From an uncultured Bacilli bacterium (GTDB lineage Bacteria > Bacillota_I > Bacilli_A > RF39 > UBA660), in the NCBI GenBank assembly GCA_910576925.1, contig CAJTKB010000035.1, positions 1 through 15,953 of the forward strand: DNA of 15,953 nt. The letters run 5' to 3'. Numbering within the stretch: the stretch's first letter is position 1; each line of letters begins with the position of its first letter. The notes below the pieces were generated by a model. It was not told the DNA's origin, did not search any database, and saw only the letters and a list, made by a program, of their open reading frames with translations. Shown here in pieces: positions 7,322 to 14,600 of the stretch. The position numbers and the translations under genes were made by a program.

Positions 7322-8341
7322 ATGGATGATGAAAATATCTTAAATGGAAAGGAGATGGAAAGTGATGAATTACTAGAAGAATCTATTAGACCAGAAAAAA
7401 TAGATGATTATATAGGACAAACTGATGTTAAAGACAATATTAAAGTGTTTGTAGAAGCTAGTAAGATGAGAAAAGAGGTACTTGATCACGTACTTTTATA
7501 TGGACCACCTGGTCTTGGAAAAACAACCCTTGCTAATATTATTGCTAATGAGCTAGGGAGTAATATTAAAACAGCTAGCGGTCCTAGTATTGAAAAAAGT
7601 GGAGATTTAGCTGCTGTTTTATCTTCCCTTGAACCAGGAGATGTATTATTTATAGATGAGATACATAGAATGCCTCGTTTTATTGAAGAGATTCTTTATC
7701 CAGCAATGGAAGATTTTACTTTAGATATTATTATTGGTAGTGAAGGAAATACTAGAAATATTAAAATAGATTTACCACCATTTACTTTAGTTGGTGCAAC
7801 TACTAGAGCTGGAGACTTAACAGCTCCTCTTAGAGATAGATTTGGAATAGTTTGTAAGCTTCAGTATTATACTAAAGAAGAGTTAGAGCTTATTATAAAA
7901 AGGACAGCACGTGTTTTAGATATGAAAATAGATGATGAAGCAGCAGAAAATCTTGCTAGTAGAAGTAGAGGTACTCCTAGAATTGCTAATAGACTTTTTA
8001 AAAGAGTTAGAGATTTTGCCATTGTTGATAGAAAAAGTACTATTGATAAAGAGGTTTGCGATAAAGCTTTAAAAAGACTTAAAGTGGATTCTTATGGATT
8101 AGATGAAACTGATCATGAGTTGCTACTGGCAATTATAAATAAATTTAATGGAGGTCCTGTTGGAGTAGAAGCAATTGCTGCGGCAATAGGAGAAGAAGTA
8201 ACTACAATAGAAGATGTTTATGAGCCTTATTTAATGCAAAATGGATTGTTAAAAAGAACACCTAGAGGTAGAGTTGCAACAGCAAGAGCTTATGAAGTGT
8301 TACAAATTAATTATCAAAAAAATGTATTTGAGGAGATATAG
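7322..8341 (+). CDS. ruvB: Holliday junction branch migration DNA helicase RuvB
   Basis: RuvB is the AAA+ ATPase ring that pumps DNA through the RuvA-bound junction. The 339-residue protein has a full motif set: N-terminal RPEKIDDYIGQ, Walker A GPPGLGKTT (61-69), Walker B DVLFIDEIH with D112-E113, sensor 1 in VGATTRAG, the arginine-finger region PLRDRFG, and sensor 2 in SRGTPRIANRL. A winged-helix C-terminal domain ends with PRGRVATARAYE. The ribosome binding site AAAGGAGG (7306-7313) begins on the last base of the ruvA stop and lies eight bases before the ATG. The coding end provides the GAGGAG ribosome binding site for the next gene, one base beyond its stop, so translation of the kinase is probably coupled to ruvB. 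Confidence 0.97.
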   Translation: MDDENILNGKEMESDELLEESIRPEKIDDYIGQTDVKDNIKVFVEASKMRKEVLDHVLLYGPPGLGKTTLANIIANELGSNIKTASGPSIEKSGDLAAVLSSLEPGDVLFIDEIHRMPRFIEEILYPAMEDFTLDIIIGSEGNTRNIKIDLPPFTLVGATTRAGDLTAPLRDRFGIVCKLQYYTKEELELIIKRTARVLDMKIDDEAAENLASRSRGTPRIANRLFKRVRDFAIVDRKSTIDKEVCDKALKRLKVDSYGLDETDHELLLAIINKFNGGPVGVEAIAAAIGEEVTTIEDVYEPYLMQNGLLKRTPRGRVATARAYEVLQINYQKNVFEEI

Positions 8342-8342
8342 A

Positions 8343-8903
8343 ATGAGTAGAAATAGACTGATTATAGTAGAAGGACCACAAGGAATGGGGAAGAGTACTT
8401 TAACTAATTACTTGAGAGATAATATACCAAGTTCAAATCTTCAGCGTTTATCTGGTCAAAGAGATAAAACTATTAATGGTAAAATTTTAAGTGAAAAAAT
8501 GTACTTTATATTGATGGATTATTTAAAAGCTATGGAGACTATTCCAATGGATTTTGTATTTGATAGAAACTTTTTTTCAGAAGAAGTATATGCAAGACTA
8601 GGATATAAAGAATATAGTTTTTCAGATATATATAGTCGCTTAGTAGATAAATTGTGTACTCTTGATTATGATATTTATTTGATTCTATTGTATGTTCAAA
8701 ATAGAGAAGTACTTTATGATAGACTAAAAAGAGAACATCATAATTATCAATCATTTAGTGTAGAAAATAGTATGAATCAGCAAAAATGTTATTTGGAATT
8801 AGGTGATGAATTAAAAAATACTTCTATAAAAGTAATACCTATAGCAACAGATGATTTTTCTCTTGCTTATGCTAAAATAAATGAATTATTTAATATAAAT
8901 TAA
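8343..8903 (+). CDS. P-loop kinase resembling deoxynucleoside kinase or thymidylate kinase
   Basis: A 186-residue cytoplasmic kinase that probably phosphorylates a nucleoside or nucleotide. The N-terminus is IIVEGPQGMGKST, a Walker A motif with G11, G14, G16, K17 and S18. A D74-R75-N76 motif lies where deoxynucleoside kinases and thymidylate kinases carry their DR substrate-binding pair. The later segment YDRLKREHH fits the lid region with its arginines. The ending, SMNQQKCYLELGDEL, also fits the family. It is shorter than standard thymidylate kinase (about 205-215), so a divergent nucleoside kinase is equally possible; I cannot name the substrate. The ATG at 8343 is one base past the ruvB stop and uses the ribosome binding site GAGGAG (8330-8335) inside ruvB. 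The 23 in-frame codons before it overlap ruvB and are not credible. Confidence 0.85.
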   Translation: MSRNRLIIVEGPQGMGKSTLTNYLRDNIPSSNLQRLSGQRDKTINGKILSEKMYFILMDYLKAMETIPMDFVFDRNFFSEEVYARLGYKEYSFSDIYSRLVDKLCTLDYDIYLILLYVQNREVLYDRLKREHHNYQSFSVENSMNQQKCYLELGDELKNTSIKVIPIATDDFSLAYAKINELFNIN

Positions 8904-8980
8904 ATGTTCAAGATAAAGAAAGTATTGAAAAGTTCCAAAAAATTAAGAAGTAGAAGTATATTATAGGGGAGGAGAAGTTT

Positions 8981-10009
8981 ATGCAAATAGAAGAATTTGA
9001 TTATTATTTACCTGAAAAACTCATTGCGCAGACTCCGATGAAGGTTAGAGATAATGCTAGGTTATTAGTAGTTGATAAAAAAACTGGTGAGCTAGAGCAT
9101 AAAATGTTTTATGATGTTATAGACTATTTAAATGAGGGAGATGCTTTAGTTTTAAATGATACAAAAGTGTTACCAGCTAGATTAATTGGAGAAAAGGAAG
9201 AAACTAAAGCGGTAATTGAAGTATTATTACTTAAAAATATTGAAGGTGATATCTGGGAATGTTTAGTAAAACCAGCAAGACGTATAAAAGAGGGAACTAT
9301 TGTTAATTTTGGTAATGGAATTTTAAAAGCTCAATGTGTTAAATTAAGTGATGAAGGTATAAGACGATTTAAATTTATTTATAATGGTGTTTTCTATGAA
9401 ATTTTAGATAAACTTGGAACAATGCCGTTACCTCCCTATATTCATAAAAAGTTAGAAGATAAGTCGATGTATCAAACTATATATGCTAAGGAATTAGGAA
9501 GTGCTGCAGCTCCTACAGCTGGTCTTCATTTTACAGAGGAGCTATTAAGAAAAATAGAGAAAAAGGGTATTACTATTTGTTATGTTACTTTACATGTTGG
9601 TCTTGGAACATTTAGACCTGTTAGTGTTAATAATATAGAGGAACATAAAATGCATAGTGAGTATTATACAATGACAAAAGAAGTAGCAGATATTTTAAAT
9701 GATATTAAAGCTAGAGGTGGAAATATAGTTAGTGTTGGTACTACTTCTGCTAGAGTATTAGAGACTATATCATCTAAAAATCAGGGGAAGTTTTTAGAAG
9801 AAAGCGGATTTACTAATATATTTATTTATCCTGGTTATGAGTTTAGGGGAGTAAATTCCTTGATTACAAATTTTCATCTTCCTAAATCTACTCTTATAAT
9901 GCTTGTTTCTGCTCTTGCTGGTAGAGAAAATATATTAAATGCTTATAAAATTGCTGTAGAAGACGAATATAGATTTTTCTCATTTGGAGATGCAATGATT
10001 ATAAAATAG
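8981..10009 (+). CDS. queA: S-adenosylmethionine:tRNA ribosyltransferase-isomerase QueA
   Basis: QueA builds epoxyqueuosine on tRNA by transferring and rearranging the ribosyl part of S-adenosylmethionine onto the preQ1 base at position 34. The 342-residue protein matches the family throughout: FDYYLPEKLIAQTP at residues 6-19, ARLLVVDK, the LVLNDTKVLPARL block near 56-68, PLPPYIHK, AAAPTAGLHFT (175-185), HVGLGTFRPV near 206-215, TTSARVLE, and LITNFHLPKSTLIMLVSA near the end. Length is typical. A strong GGGGAGGAG ribosome binding site (8966-8974) stands six bases before the ATG. It lies 77 bases after the kinase gene with no clear terminator between, so it is probably part of the ruvAB transcript. 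No tgt gene follows; instead the rplU leader begins, so preQ1 insertion must be encoded elsewhere. Confidence 0.97.
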   Translation: MQIEEFDYYLPEKLIAQTPMKVRDNARLLVVDKKTGELEHKMFYDVIDYLNEGDALVLNDTKVLPARLIGEKEETKAVIEVLLLKNIEGDIWECLVKPARRIKEGTIVNFGNGILKAQCVKLSDEGIRRFKFIYNGVFYEILDKLGTMPLPPYIHKKLEDKSMYQTIYAKELGSAAAPTAGLHFTEELLRKIEKKGITICYVTLHVGLGTFRPVSVNNIEEHKMHSEYYTMTKEVADILNDIKARGGNIVSVGTTSARVLETISSKNQGKFLEESGFTNIFIYPGYEFRGVNSLITNFHLPKSTLIMLVSALAGRENILNAYKIAVEDEYRFFSFGDAMIIK

Positions 10010-10038
10010 TAAACTGAATAATATTTCCTTAAAAATAT

Positions 10039-10068
10039 TTGACATTATATAATTATATATGGTAAAAT
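10039..10068 (+). promoter_or_regulatory. Promoter of the rplU-prp-rpmA operon
   Basis: Perfect -35 TTGACA (10039-10044), 18-base spacer, -10 TAAAAT (10063-10068), with a TGG extension before the -10 box. The start of transcription would be near 10075, exactly where the leader hairpins begin. Confidence 0.88.
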
Positions 10069-10074
10069 CTAGTT

Positions 10075-10168
10075 GTTTGAAGCCTCATCTTCAAACCGCA
10101 TTGAAAAGGTAAAAACTTTATTAAGTACCTTAAGAGCGAGTCTTAAGATTGAAAAAAGGAGGTAATTT
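10075..10168 (+). ncRNA. Ribosomal protein L21 leader (rplU 5' leader RNA)
   Basis: A 94-base structured leader. Hairpin 1 has a perfect eight-base stem (10075-10082 with 10089-10096). Hairpin 2 pairs 10106-10111 with 10126-10131. Hairpin 3 has a perfect seven-base stem (10129-10135 with 10141-10147) around GCGAG. Hairpins 2 and 3 share three bases, so they compete. Bacillota carry a known L21 leader at this place, thought to allow ribosomal-protein feedback. The assignment rests on position and fold, not on a model search. Confidence 0.72.
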
Positions 10169-10471
10169 ATGAACGCTGTTATTAAAGTTGGTGGTAAACA
10201 ATACTATGTTTCTGAAGGTAGTGAAATCTATGTTGAAAAATTAGATGCAACAAGCGGAGATGTAGTAAACTTTGATCAAGTATTAATGCTTGATAAGAAA
10301 GTTGGTAGTCCTTATCTTACTGGTGTTACTGTGACAGGTGAAGTTGTAAAAAACGGTAAGCAAAAGAAGATTAGAGTCTATAAATATAAGAGTAAATCAA
10401 GAGCTAATCGTAAAACTCAAGGACATAGACAACCTTATACTCAAATTAGAATTACTAAAATAAATGGTTAG
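10169..10471 (+). CDS. rplU: 50S ribosomal protein L21
   Basis: L21 is a small protein of the large ribosomal subunit that binds 23S rRNA. The 100-residue sequence opens with the family pattern AVIKVGGKQYYVSEGS. It contains the basic stretch KIRVYKYKSKSRANRKTQGHRQPYT, with the diagnostic GHRQPYT near residues 86-92. Length is normal. A consensus AAAGGAGGT ribosome binding site (10155-10163) lies five bases before the ATG, directly downstream of the leader hairpins, so leader folding could control access to it. It is the first gene of the rplU-prp-rpmA operon. Confidence 0.97.
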   Translation: MNAVIKVGGKQYYVSEGSEIYVEKLDATSGDVVNFDQVLMLDKKVGSPYLTGVTVTGEVVKNGKQKKIRVYKYKSKSRANRKTQGHRQPYTQIRITKING

Positions 10472-10473
10472 TT

Positions 10474-10776
10474 ATGATTAAAGTGAGTAGTGCATTAGAG
10501 AATAGTAATTATCAGCATATTTATATTAAAGGACACGCTATGTATGATGATTTTGGTAAAGATATTGTGTGTAGTGCAGTAAGTAGCATTGTAACTACTA
10601 GTATTAATGGTATTTTACTATTCGCCAAGGATAGTCTTAAGTATAGTGTAGATAGAGGAAGTGTAATAATTAATTATATTTCTAGTGATGATATTACACA
10701 AACTCTTATAAAAAATATGCTTAATATGTTAAAAGAATTGGAAACTAACTATCCAGATAATATACAAGTAAAGTAA
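10474..10776 (+). CDS. prp: Ribosomal-processing cysteine protease Prp (YsxB family)
   Basis: Prp cuts the N-terminal extension from ribosomal protein L27, a step essential in S. aureus. The 100-residue protein has the conserved GHA and D-I-V-C-S-A segments. Catalytic H21 and C33 have the same spacing as His22 and Cys34 of S. aureus Prp. The start is two bases after the rplU stop and lacks a clear ribosome binding site, so translation probably depends on ribosomes finishing rplU. That would keep the protease level tied to L21 production. Its substrate is encoded directly downstream and carries the matching cleavage site. Confidence 0.93.
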   Translation: MIKVSSALENSNYQHIYIKGHAMYDDFGKDIVCSAVSSIVTTSINGILLFAKDSLKYSVDRGSVIINYISSDDITQTLIKNMLNMLKELETNYPDNIQVK

Positions 10777-10789
10777 GGAGGATGAAACT

Positions 10790-11080
10790 ATGAATTTTAT
10801 GAAGTTAAATATCCAATTGTTTGCTCATCATAAAGGACAAGGTTCTACATCAAACGGAAGAGATTCTGCAGGACGTAGATTGGGAGCAAAAGTAGGAGAT
10901 GGACAGTTCATAACAGCAGGTTCTATTATATATCGTCAAAGAGGTACGAGAATATTTCCAGGTAAGAATGTAAGACGTGGAAAGGATGATACTCTATATT
11001 CAACAATTGATGGTATAATCAAGTTTGAACGTTTAGGAAGAGATAAAAAACAAGCTTCTGTATATGAAGTAGTAGAATAA
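10790..11080 (+). CDS. rpmA: 50S ribosomal protein L27 with a Prp-cleaved N-terminal extension
   Basis: L27 reaches the peptidyl-transferase centre with its N-terminus. This 96-residue precursor starts with MNFMKLNIQLFA and continues HHKGQGSTSNGRDS. Bacillota L27 is made with such an extension (consensus ending F-x-A or FFA) that Prp removes, here most likely after A12, leaving mature L27 starting at H13. The remaining L27 signature is plain: GRDSAGRRLGAKVGDGQ and GSIIYRQRGTRIFPG. The ATG at 10790 is placed eight bases after AAGGAGG (10775-10781). A second in-frame ATG at 10799 would shorten the extension to nine residues, closer to B. subtilis, but has poorer spacing. A terminator follows immediately. 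Confidence 0.96.
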   Translation: MNFMKLNIQLFAHHKGQGSTSNGRDSAGRRLGAKVGDGQFITAGSIIYRQRGTRIFPGKNVRRGKDDTLYSTIDGIIKFERLGRDKKQASVYEVVE

Positions 11081-11105
11081 AAGTCAAAATCTGACTTTTT
11101 TATTT
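11079..11105 (+). terminator. Rho-independent terminator of the rplU operon
   Basis: A perfect eight-base stem (11079-11086 with 11092-11099) and a five-base loop, followed by T-rich sequence. It overlaps the rpmA stop codon and separates the ribosomal operon from the accessory genes. Confidence 0.88.
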
Positions 11106-11133
11106 TGCTATTTTAAAAGAAATATGTTATAAT
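11105..11133 (+). promoter_or_regulatory. Extended -10 promoter of the metallopeptidase-like pair
   Basis: TTGCTA (11105-11110), 17-base spacer, perfect TATAAT (11128-11133) with TGT directly before it. It begins at the last T of the preceding terminator tail. The spacing and TG extension predict strong expression. Confidence 0.85.
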
Positions 11134-11158
11134 ATGAACATTTAGGAGGGGGAATAAT

Positions 11159-12334
11159 ATGGAGAAAGAAGAAGCTATGAGGGTGCTTTTTCCAACAAGT
11201 GTATTACAAAACAGGATAGATGAGTTGTTTAAATATTATGTATCACAATATGGAAAGGAAAATAGTTCGTTAATTAGAAATAGATTAAGTAACATTATAT
11301 ATATTTTCAATTCTCCACCAGATATTACTTATAAGTTTATTTTAGACAACCAAGATCTTCCTATTGATGAAAAGTATATATCAAATATAGAAAAGCAGGC
11401 AATTAACTATAATCTCTTAAACAAGAGTTTAAACGTACAGTTAATGAAAGATCTATGTGAATCGTTTTATTATTATCATAATATTTCATCTAACGATGTG
11501 AAATTTGATATAGAACAAATATTATTTTTAGTAACAGATATGTGTAATAATAAAAATGATTATATAAAGCAAATTACTGAACTAGGAATTAAACCAATAG
11601 AAGATGAACATCATTTTTTGAACTTTATGGAGAATTGTAAGAAATTGGTTTATGATAAAGAAAACAATTTGAAAGCATATAGTTTATGGGGTCAAAGTAT
11701 TAAGAACTCTTTATTAAAAATGGGAATTGGTGTTAGTGATAATGATTTAGCATGTTTATTAGATTATTCTGAAGATGGTTGGTGTCGTGCGTTCGATAAT
11801 GGAAGAAAAGATCCAATTGTTATAATTACTATACCAATATTACAAAGATATTTAGAAGGTATGGATGTAGATAGAATATTTTTACATGAATTTAGGCATA
11901 GTATTGAAATCAAAGATATTAATAGAATAGGTTTGTATGACAAGTCAGGTGTTTTTAGAAGTCTTAATGAAACTAGAACAGAAGGCTGTGCGATAGAAGA
12001 TAATAAAAATATAAATACAATTTTTTCTAAAAGGACATTAAAAAAGTGGTGTGATTTTTATGGAAAAATTTACTATCATAATAAGGACTTTTTTGATACA
12101 TATAATAGTATTTTAAATAGTCTTGCTTTTTCGAATGATATAGAAAAGATGTTTAAAATATTTGGAGAAAAGGATATTACTCAATATGATATTATACTTA
12201 ATAGTATTTATAATGATATGGTATCTAAGTATGTGAATAATCAAGAAGTTATAATTACTGATAATAATCTATGTAAGAAGCAGATAAAAAAGCTAGATAG
12301 AAATATAAGAAAAAATCATTTTGATATTAAATAA
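11159..12334 (+). CDS. Unknown protein with an HEFRH zinc-metallopeptidase motif
   Basis: A 391-residue cytoplasmic protein whose family I cannot name. Residues 1-180 form a mostly helical region that includes KYYVSQYG (25-32) and LWGQ (176-179). Residues of about 182-330 form a separate domain with H243-E-F-R-H247, the HExxH zinc signature. It is followed 22 residues later by NETRTE (270-275), whose glutamates could supply the third zinc ligand as in gluzincins. The last 60 residues are helical and basic. There is no signal peptide or membrane segment. It has its own strong promoter and a G-rich ribosome binding site (AGGAGGGGG, 11144-11152) before the ATG. The next gene matches its N- and C-terminal parts but lacks the HEFRH domain. 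The pair interrupts the usual rpmA-obgE neighbourhood, which suggests gain or duplication. Peptidase activity is an inference from the motif. Confidence 0.72.
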   Translation: MEKEEAMRVLFPTSVLQNRIDELFKYYVSQYGKENSSLIRNRLSNIIYIFNSPPDITYKFILDNQDLPIDEKYISNIEKQAINYNLLNKSLNVQLMKDLCESFYYYHNISSNDVKFDIEQILFLVTDMCNNKNDYIKQITELGIKPIEDEHHFLNFMENCKKLVYDKENNLKAYSLWGQSIKNSLLKMGIGVSDNDLACLLDYSEDGWCRAFDNGRKDPIVIITIPILQRYLEGMDVDRIFLHEFRHSIEIKDINRIGLYDKSGVFRSLNETRTEGCAIEDNKNINTIFSKRTLKKWCDFYGKIYYHNKDFFDTYNSILNSLAFSNDIEKMFKIFGEKDITQYDIILNSIYNDMVSKYVNNQEVIITDNNLCKKQIKKLDRNIRKNHFDIK

Positions 12335-12373
12335 TAGAGAATGTATAAATGAATGTTAAAAAGGGGGAGAATT

Positions 12374-13144
12374 ATGGAAGAATTTAATAATGTAATAAGT
12401 CCAATAAAAGTTTTAAAAGAAAATAGTGATATGTTATTAAAATATTATGTATCACAGTATGGAGAAAGGTATTATGATTTAATAAAACATAGATCAGATA
12501 ATACAATATATATTTTTGATACAACTCCAGATTTTGCTTTCCAAAAAACTCTTGAAAATAAAGATAAAATAAATGATGATGAGTATATTGAAAGGCTAGA
12601 AATAGAAGCAAGGGATTATATTGCTGTTAAAGATAGATTGATAAATGAGAGAGATAATAATCGTTATAATTTATTTTGTAATGCCCATAATATAAATAAG
12701 AATAAAAATGATATTTCATTTTCTAATTCATTAGAAATTATGTATATGATGAATTCTGGTTATGAAAAGTATGTAGAAACCTGTAAAAAGTATGGAGTAT
12801 TTGCAATAGATAATAAATATGATGCGATGCATTATTTCAAAATGTTTATATCTATGGATAGAAAACTTAAATACGATATAGTAAAACAAACTTTATGGGG
12901 GCAAAACGTTAAGGATAGGTTATCAAGAGAAAATAATTTTAATGGATTATTTGAAACTTTTGGAAAGACTCCTCTTTTAGAGTTTGATGCTATGCTTTCT
13001 TGCGCATATTATAAAATAAGAGAATTTTATAATGAGTATTCAAATGGAAATATAAGGATTAGTAATTCGAATATATTTTCAGAAAAGGTTAAAATTTTGA
13101 AAGAAAATGCTAGAAATAATGGTTATTATGGAAATAAAAAGTAA
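12374..13144 (+). CDS. Paralogue of the preceding protein lacking the metallopeptidase domain
   Basis: A 256-residue protein of unknown function. It aligns with the upstream protein at a constant offset of two residues from KYYVSQYG (23-30 here, 25-32 there), through IYIF and T-C-K-K versus N-C-K-K, to LWGQ (174-177 here, 176-179 there). It then jumps to the shared FG-x6-F/Y-D segment (F196 here, F335 there) and a similar C-terminal tail. About 137 residues with HEFRH are thus absent. The joint is in frame and the protein ends normally, so it is not a plain pseudogene. The ATG at 12374 is chosen because AAGGGGGA (12361-12368) lies close before it; an ATG at 12353 would add seven residues and has no ribosome binding site. 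The gene follows its paralogue by 39 bases without a promoter, so they form an operon. A regulatory, inhibitory or immunity role toward the first protein is possible but unproven. Confidence 0.72.
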   Translation: MEEFNNVISPIKVLKENSDMLLKYYVSQYGERYYDLIKHRSDNTIYIFDTTPDFAFQKTLENKDKINDDEYIERLEIEARDYIAVKDRLINERDNNRYNLFCNAHNINKNKNDISFSNSLEIMYMMNSGYEKYVETCKKYGVFAIDNKYDAMHYFKMFISMDRKLKYDIVKQTLWGQNVKDRLSRENNFNGLFETFGKTPLLEFDAMLSCAYYKIREFYNEYSNGNIRISNSNIFSEKVKILKENARNNGYYGNKK

Positions 13145-13152
13145 TAAAGTAG

Positions 13153-13181
13153 TTAGTAATTTTTTATAGTTTTGGTATAAT
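13153..13181 (+). promoter_or_regulatory. Extended -10 promoter of obgE
   Basis: Perfect TATAAT (13176-13181) with TGG directly before it. The 17-base spacer gives only a weak -35 TTAGTA (13153-13158), so the TG extension probably matters. It lets obgE be expressed independently of the accessory pair. Confidence 0.7.
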
Positions 13182-13206
13182 AAAAATACTTGGGAAGGTG
13201 AAAGTT

Positions 13207-14487
13207 ATGTTTGTAGATGAGGTTGTAATCAAAGTCGTTGCTGGAAGCGGTGGAGATGGTTGTTGTGCATTTAGACGTGAAAAGTATGTTGAGATGGGAG
13301 GACCTTTTGGCGGAAATGGTGGACACGGATCTAATATAATATTTAGAGTGGATGAAGGACTTCATACTTTACTTGATTTGAGATACCAAAAGTTAATTAA
13401 AGGCAAAAAGGGAGAAAATGGAAAAGGTAAAAATCAACATGGGAAAAGTGCTGAGGATATTATTATAAAAGTACCTATTGGAACTGTTGTAACTGATATT
13501 GATACAGGACTTGTTATTTGTGATTTAAAAGAAAAAAATGAAGAATTTATTGTTTGCCATGGTGGACGTGGAGGACGTGGCAATACTGCCTTTAAAACTC
13601 AAACTAATACTGCTCCAGAGTTTGCAGAAAATGGAGAGCCTGGTGAAGAAAAAGAGTTAAAGGTAGAAGTTAAGATGCTAGCAGATGTTGGACTTGTGGG
13701 GCTTCCTAGTGTTGGAAAAAGTACTTTTATATCATCTGTTAGTCGTGCAAAACCTAAAATTGCAGCTTATCATTTTACAACACTTGTACCTAACTTAGGT
13801 GTTACTAAAAGTAGAGATGGTTATAGCTTTGTATTAGCAGATTTACCTGGTTTAATAGAAAATGCATCAATTGGTGAAGGATTAGGTGATAAGTTTTTAA
13901 GACATATAGAAAGAACTAAAGTTATAGCACATGTTATTGACATTTCTGAGTCTGAAGGAAGAGATGCCTATAATGATTTTTTATTAATTAATAAGGAATT
14001 AGAAAACTTTAATCCAAAACTTTTAAAAAAGCCTATGATTGTAGTTGCTAATAAAATAGATGTTGAAGGATCAAATGACAATTTAGAAAAATTTAAGAAA
14101 AAACTTAATAATAAAGATATTAAAATTTTCCCAGTTAGTGCTTATACTAAAAGCGGAGTAGAAGAAGTAATAGATTATTTAGCTAAAATATTAAAAGAAT
14201 TGCCAGATGAAGAATTATTCGAAGAAGATGAAATAGAAAGTTATGTTCTTTATAAATTTAAAAAGGAGCAACCATATAATATTACAAAGGAAAATGATGA
14301 ATTTGTAATTAGGGGAGAAAAGATAGAAAAATTGTTTAAAATGACTAAGTTTACAAGTTTAGAGGGAGAAAGAAGATTTGCTAAACGTCTTGCTAAGATG
14401 GGAATAGATGATGAATTAAAAAGGATGGGAGCAATCGATGGTGATATGGTAAGAATTCTTGATTTCTATTTTGAATATAAGGAATAG
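13207..14487 (+). CDS. obgE: GTPase ObgE/CgtA
   Basis: Obg is an essential GTPase linked to 50S ribosome assembly, stress signalling and growth control. The 426-residue protein has all three domains. The glycine-rich Obg fold fills residues 1-158 (MFVDEVVIKV, then several GG repeats such as GGPFGGNGGHGS and GGRGGRG). The GTPase domain carries G1 GLPSVGKS (165-172), G2 TTLVPNLG, G3 DLPG (212-215), G4 NKID (282-285) and G5 SAY. A C-terminal OCT domain follows from about residue 340 (ESYVLYKF to the end), as typical in Bacillota. The ATG at 13207 gives the family's MFVDEV start and follows AAGGTG (13195-13200) by six bases; the in-frame GTG at 13198 lies inside that site. It usually follows rpmA directly but is separated here by the paralogue pair. 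Confidence 0.97.
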   Translation: MFVDEVVIKVVAGSGGDGCCAFRREKYVEMGGPFGGNGGHGSNIIFRVDEGLHTLLDLRYQKLIKGKKGENGKGKNQHGKSAEDIIIKVPIGTVVTDIDTGLVICDLKEKNEEFIVCHGGRGGRGNTAFKTQTNTAPEFAENGEPGEEKELKVEVKMLADVGLVGLPSVGKSTFISSVSRAKPKIAAYHFTTLVPNLGVTKSRDGYSFVLADLPGLIENASIGEGLGDKFLRHIERTKVIAHVIDISESEGRDAYNDFLLINKELENFNPKLLKKPMIVVANKIDVEGSNDNLEKFKKKLNNKDIKIFPVSAYTKSGVEEVIDYLAKILKELPDEELFEEDEIESYVLYKFKKEQPYNITKENDEFVIRGEKIEKLFKMTKFTSLEGERRFAKRLAKMGIDDELKRMGAIDGDMVRILDFYFEYKE

Positions 14488-14545
14488 TATTATAGTTTGA
14501 TATTGATTAGCTTAAACTATTAAAAATAAAAATTTTAATTAGTTA

Positions 14546-14574
14546 TTGAAAACAAAATATAATTATGATAATAT
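14546..14574 (+). promoter_or_regulatory. Possible promoter of tRNA-Glu
   Basis: TTGAAA (14546-14551) and TAATAT (14569-14574) with 17 bases between. A perfect TATAAT at 14558-14563 is an alternative -10 box but has no good -35 partner. The choice between them is open. Confidence 0.5.
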
Positions 14575-14600
14575 TAAAGTGTCTTATAGAGATGCTTTAT

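Noticed and set aside
12384..12611. Minus-strand open frame of 75 codons
   Set aside because: It is antisense to the short paralogue, is hydrophobic only because of AT-rich complement codons, and lacks start signals. Frames at 8539-8754 and 13153-13365 were rejected for the same reason.
12374..13144. Treating the short paralogue as a pseudogene
   Set aside because: The frame is intact, the alignment resumes in frame after the missing domain, and it has a proper ribosome binding site.
14492..14520. Hairpin after obgE as a terminator
   Set aside because: Seven bases pair, with a 15-base loop, but an A-rich run follows instead of T, so it does not look like an intrinsic terminator on the plus strand.
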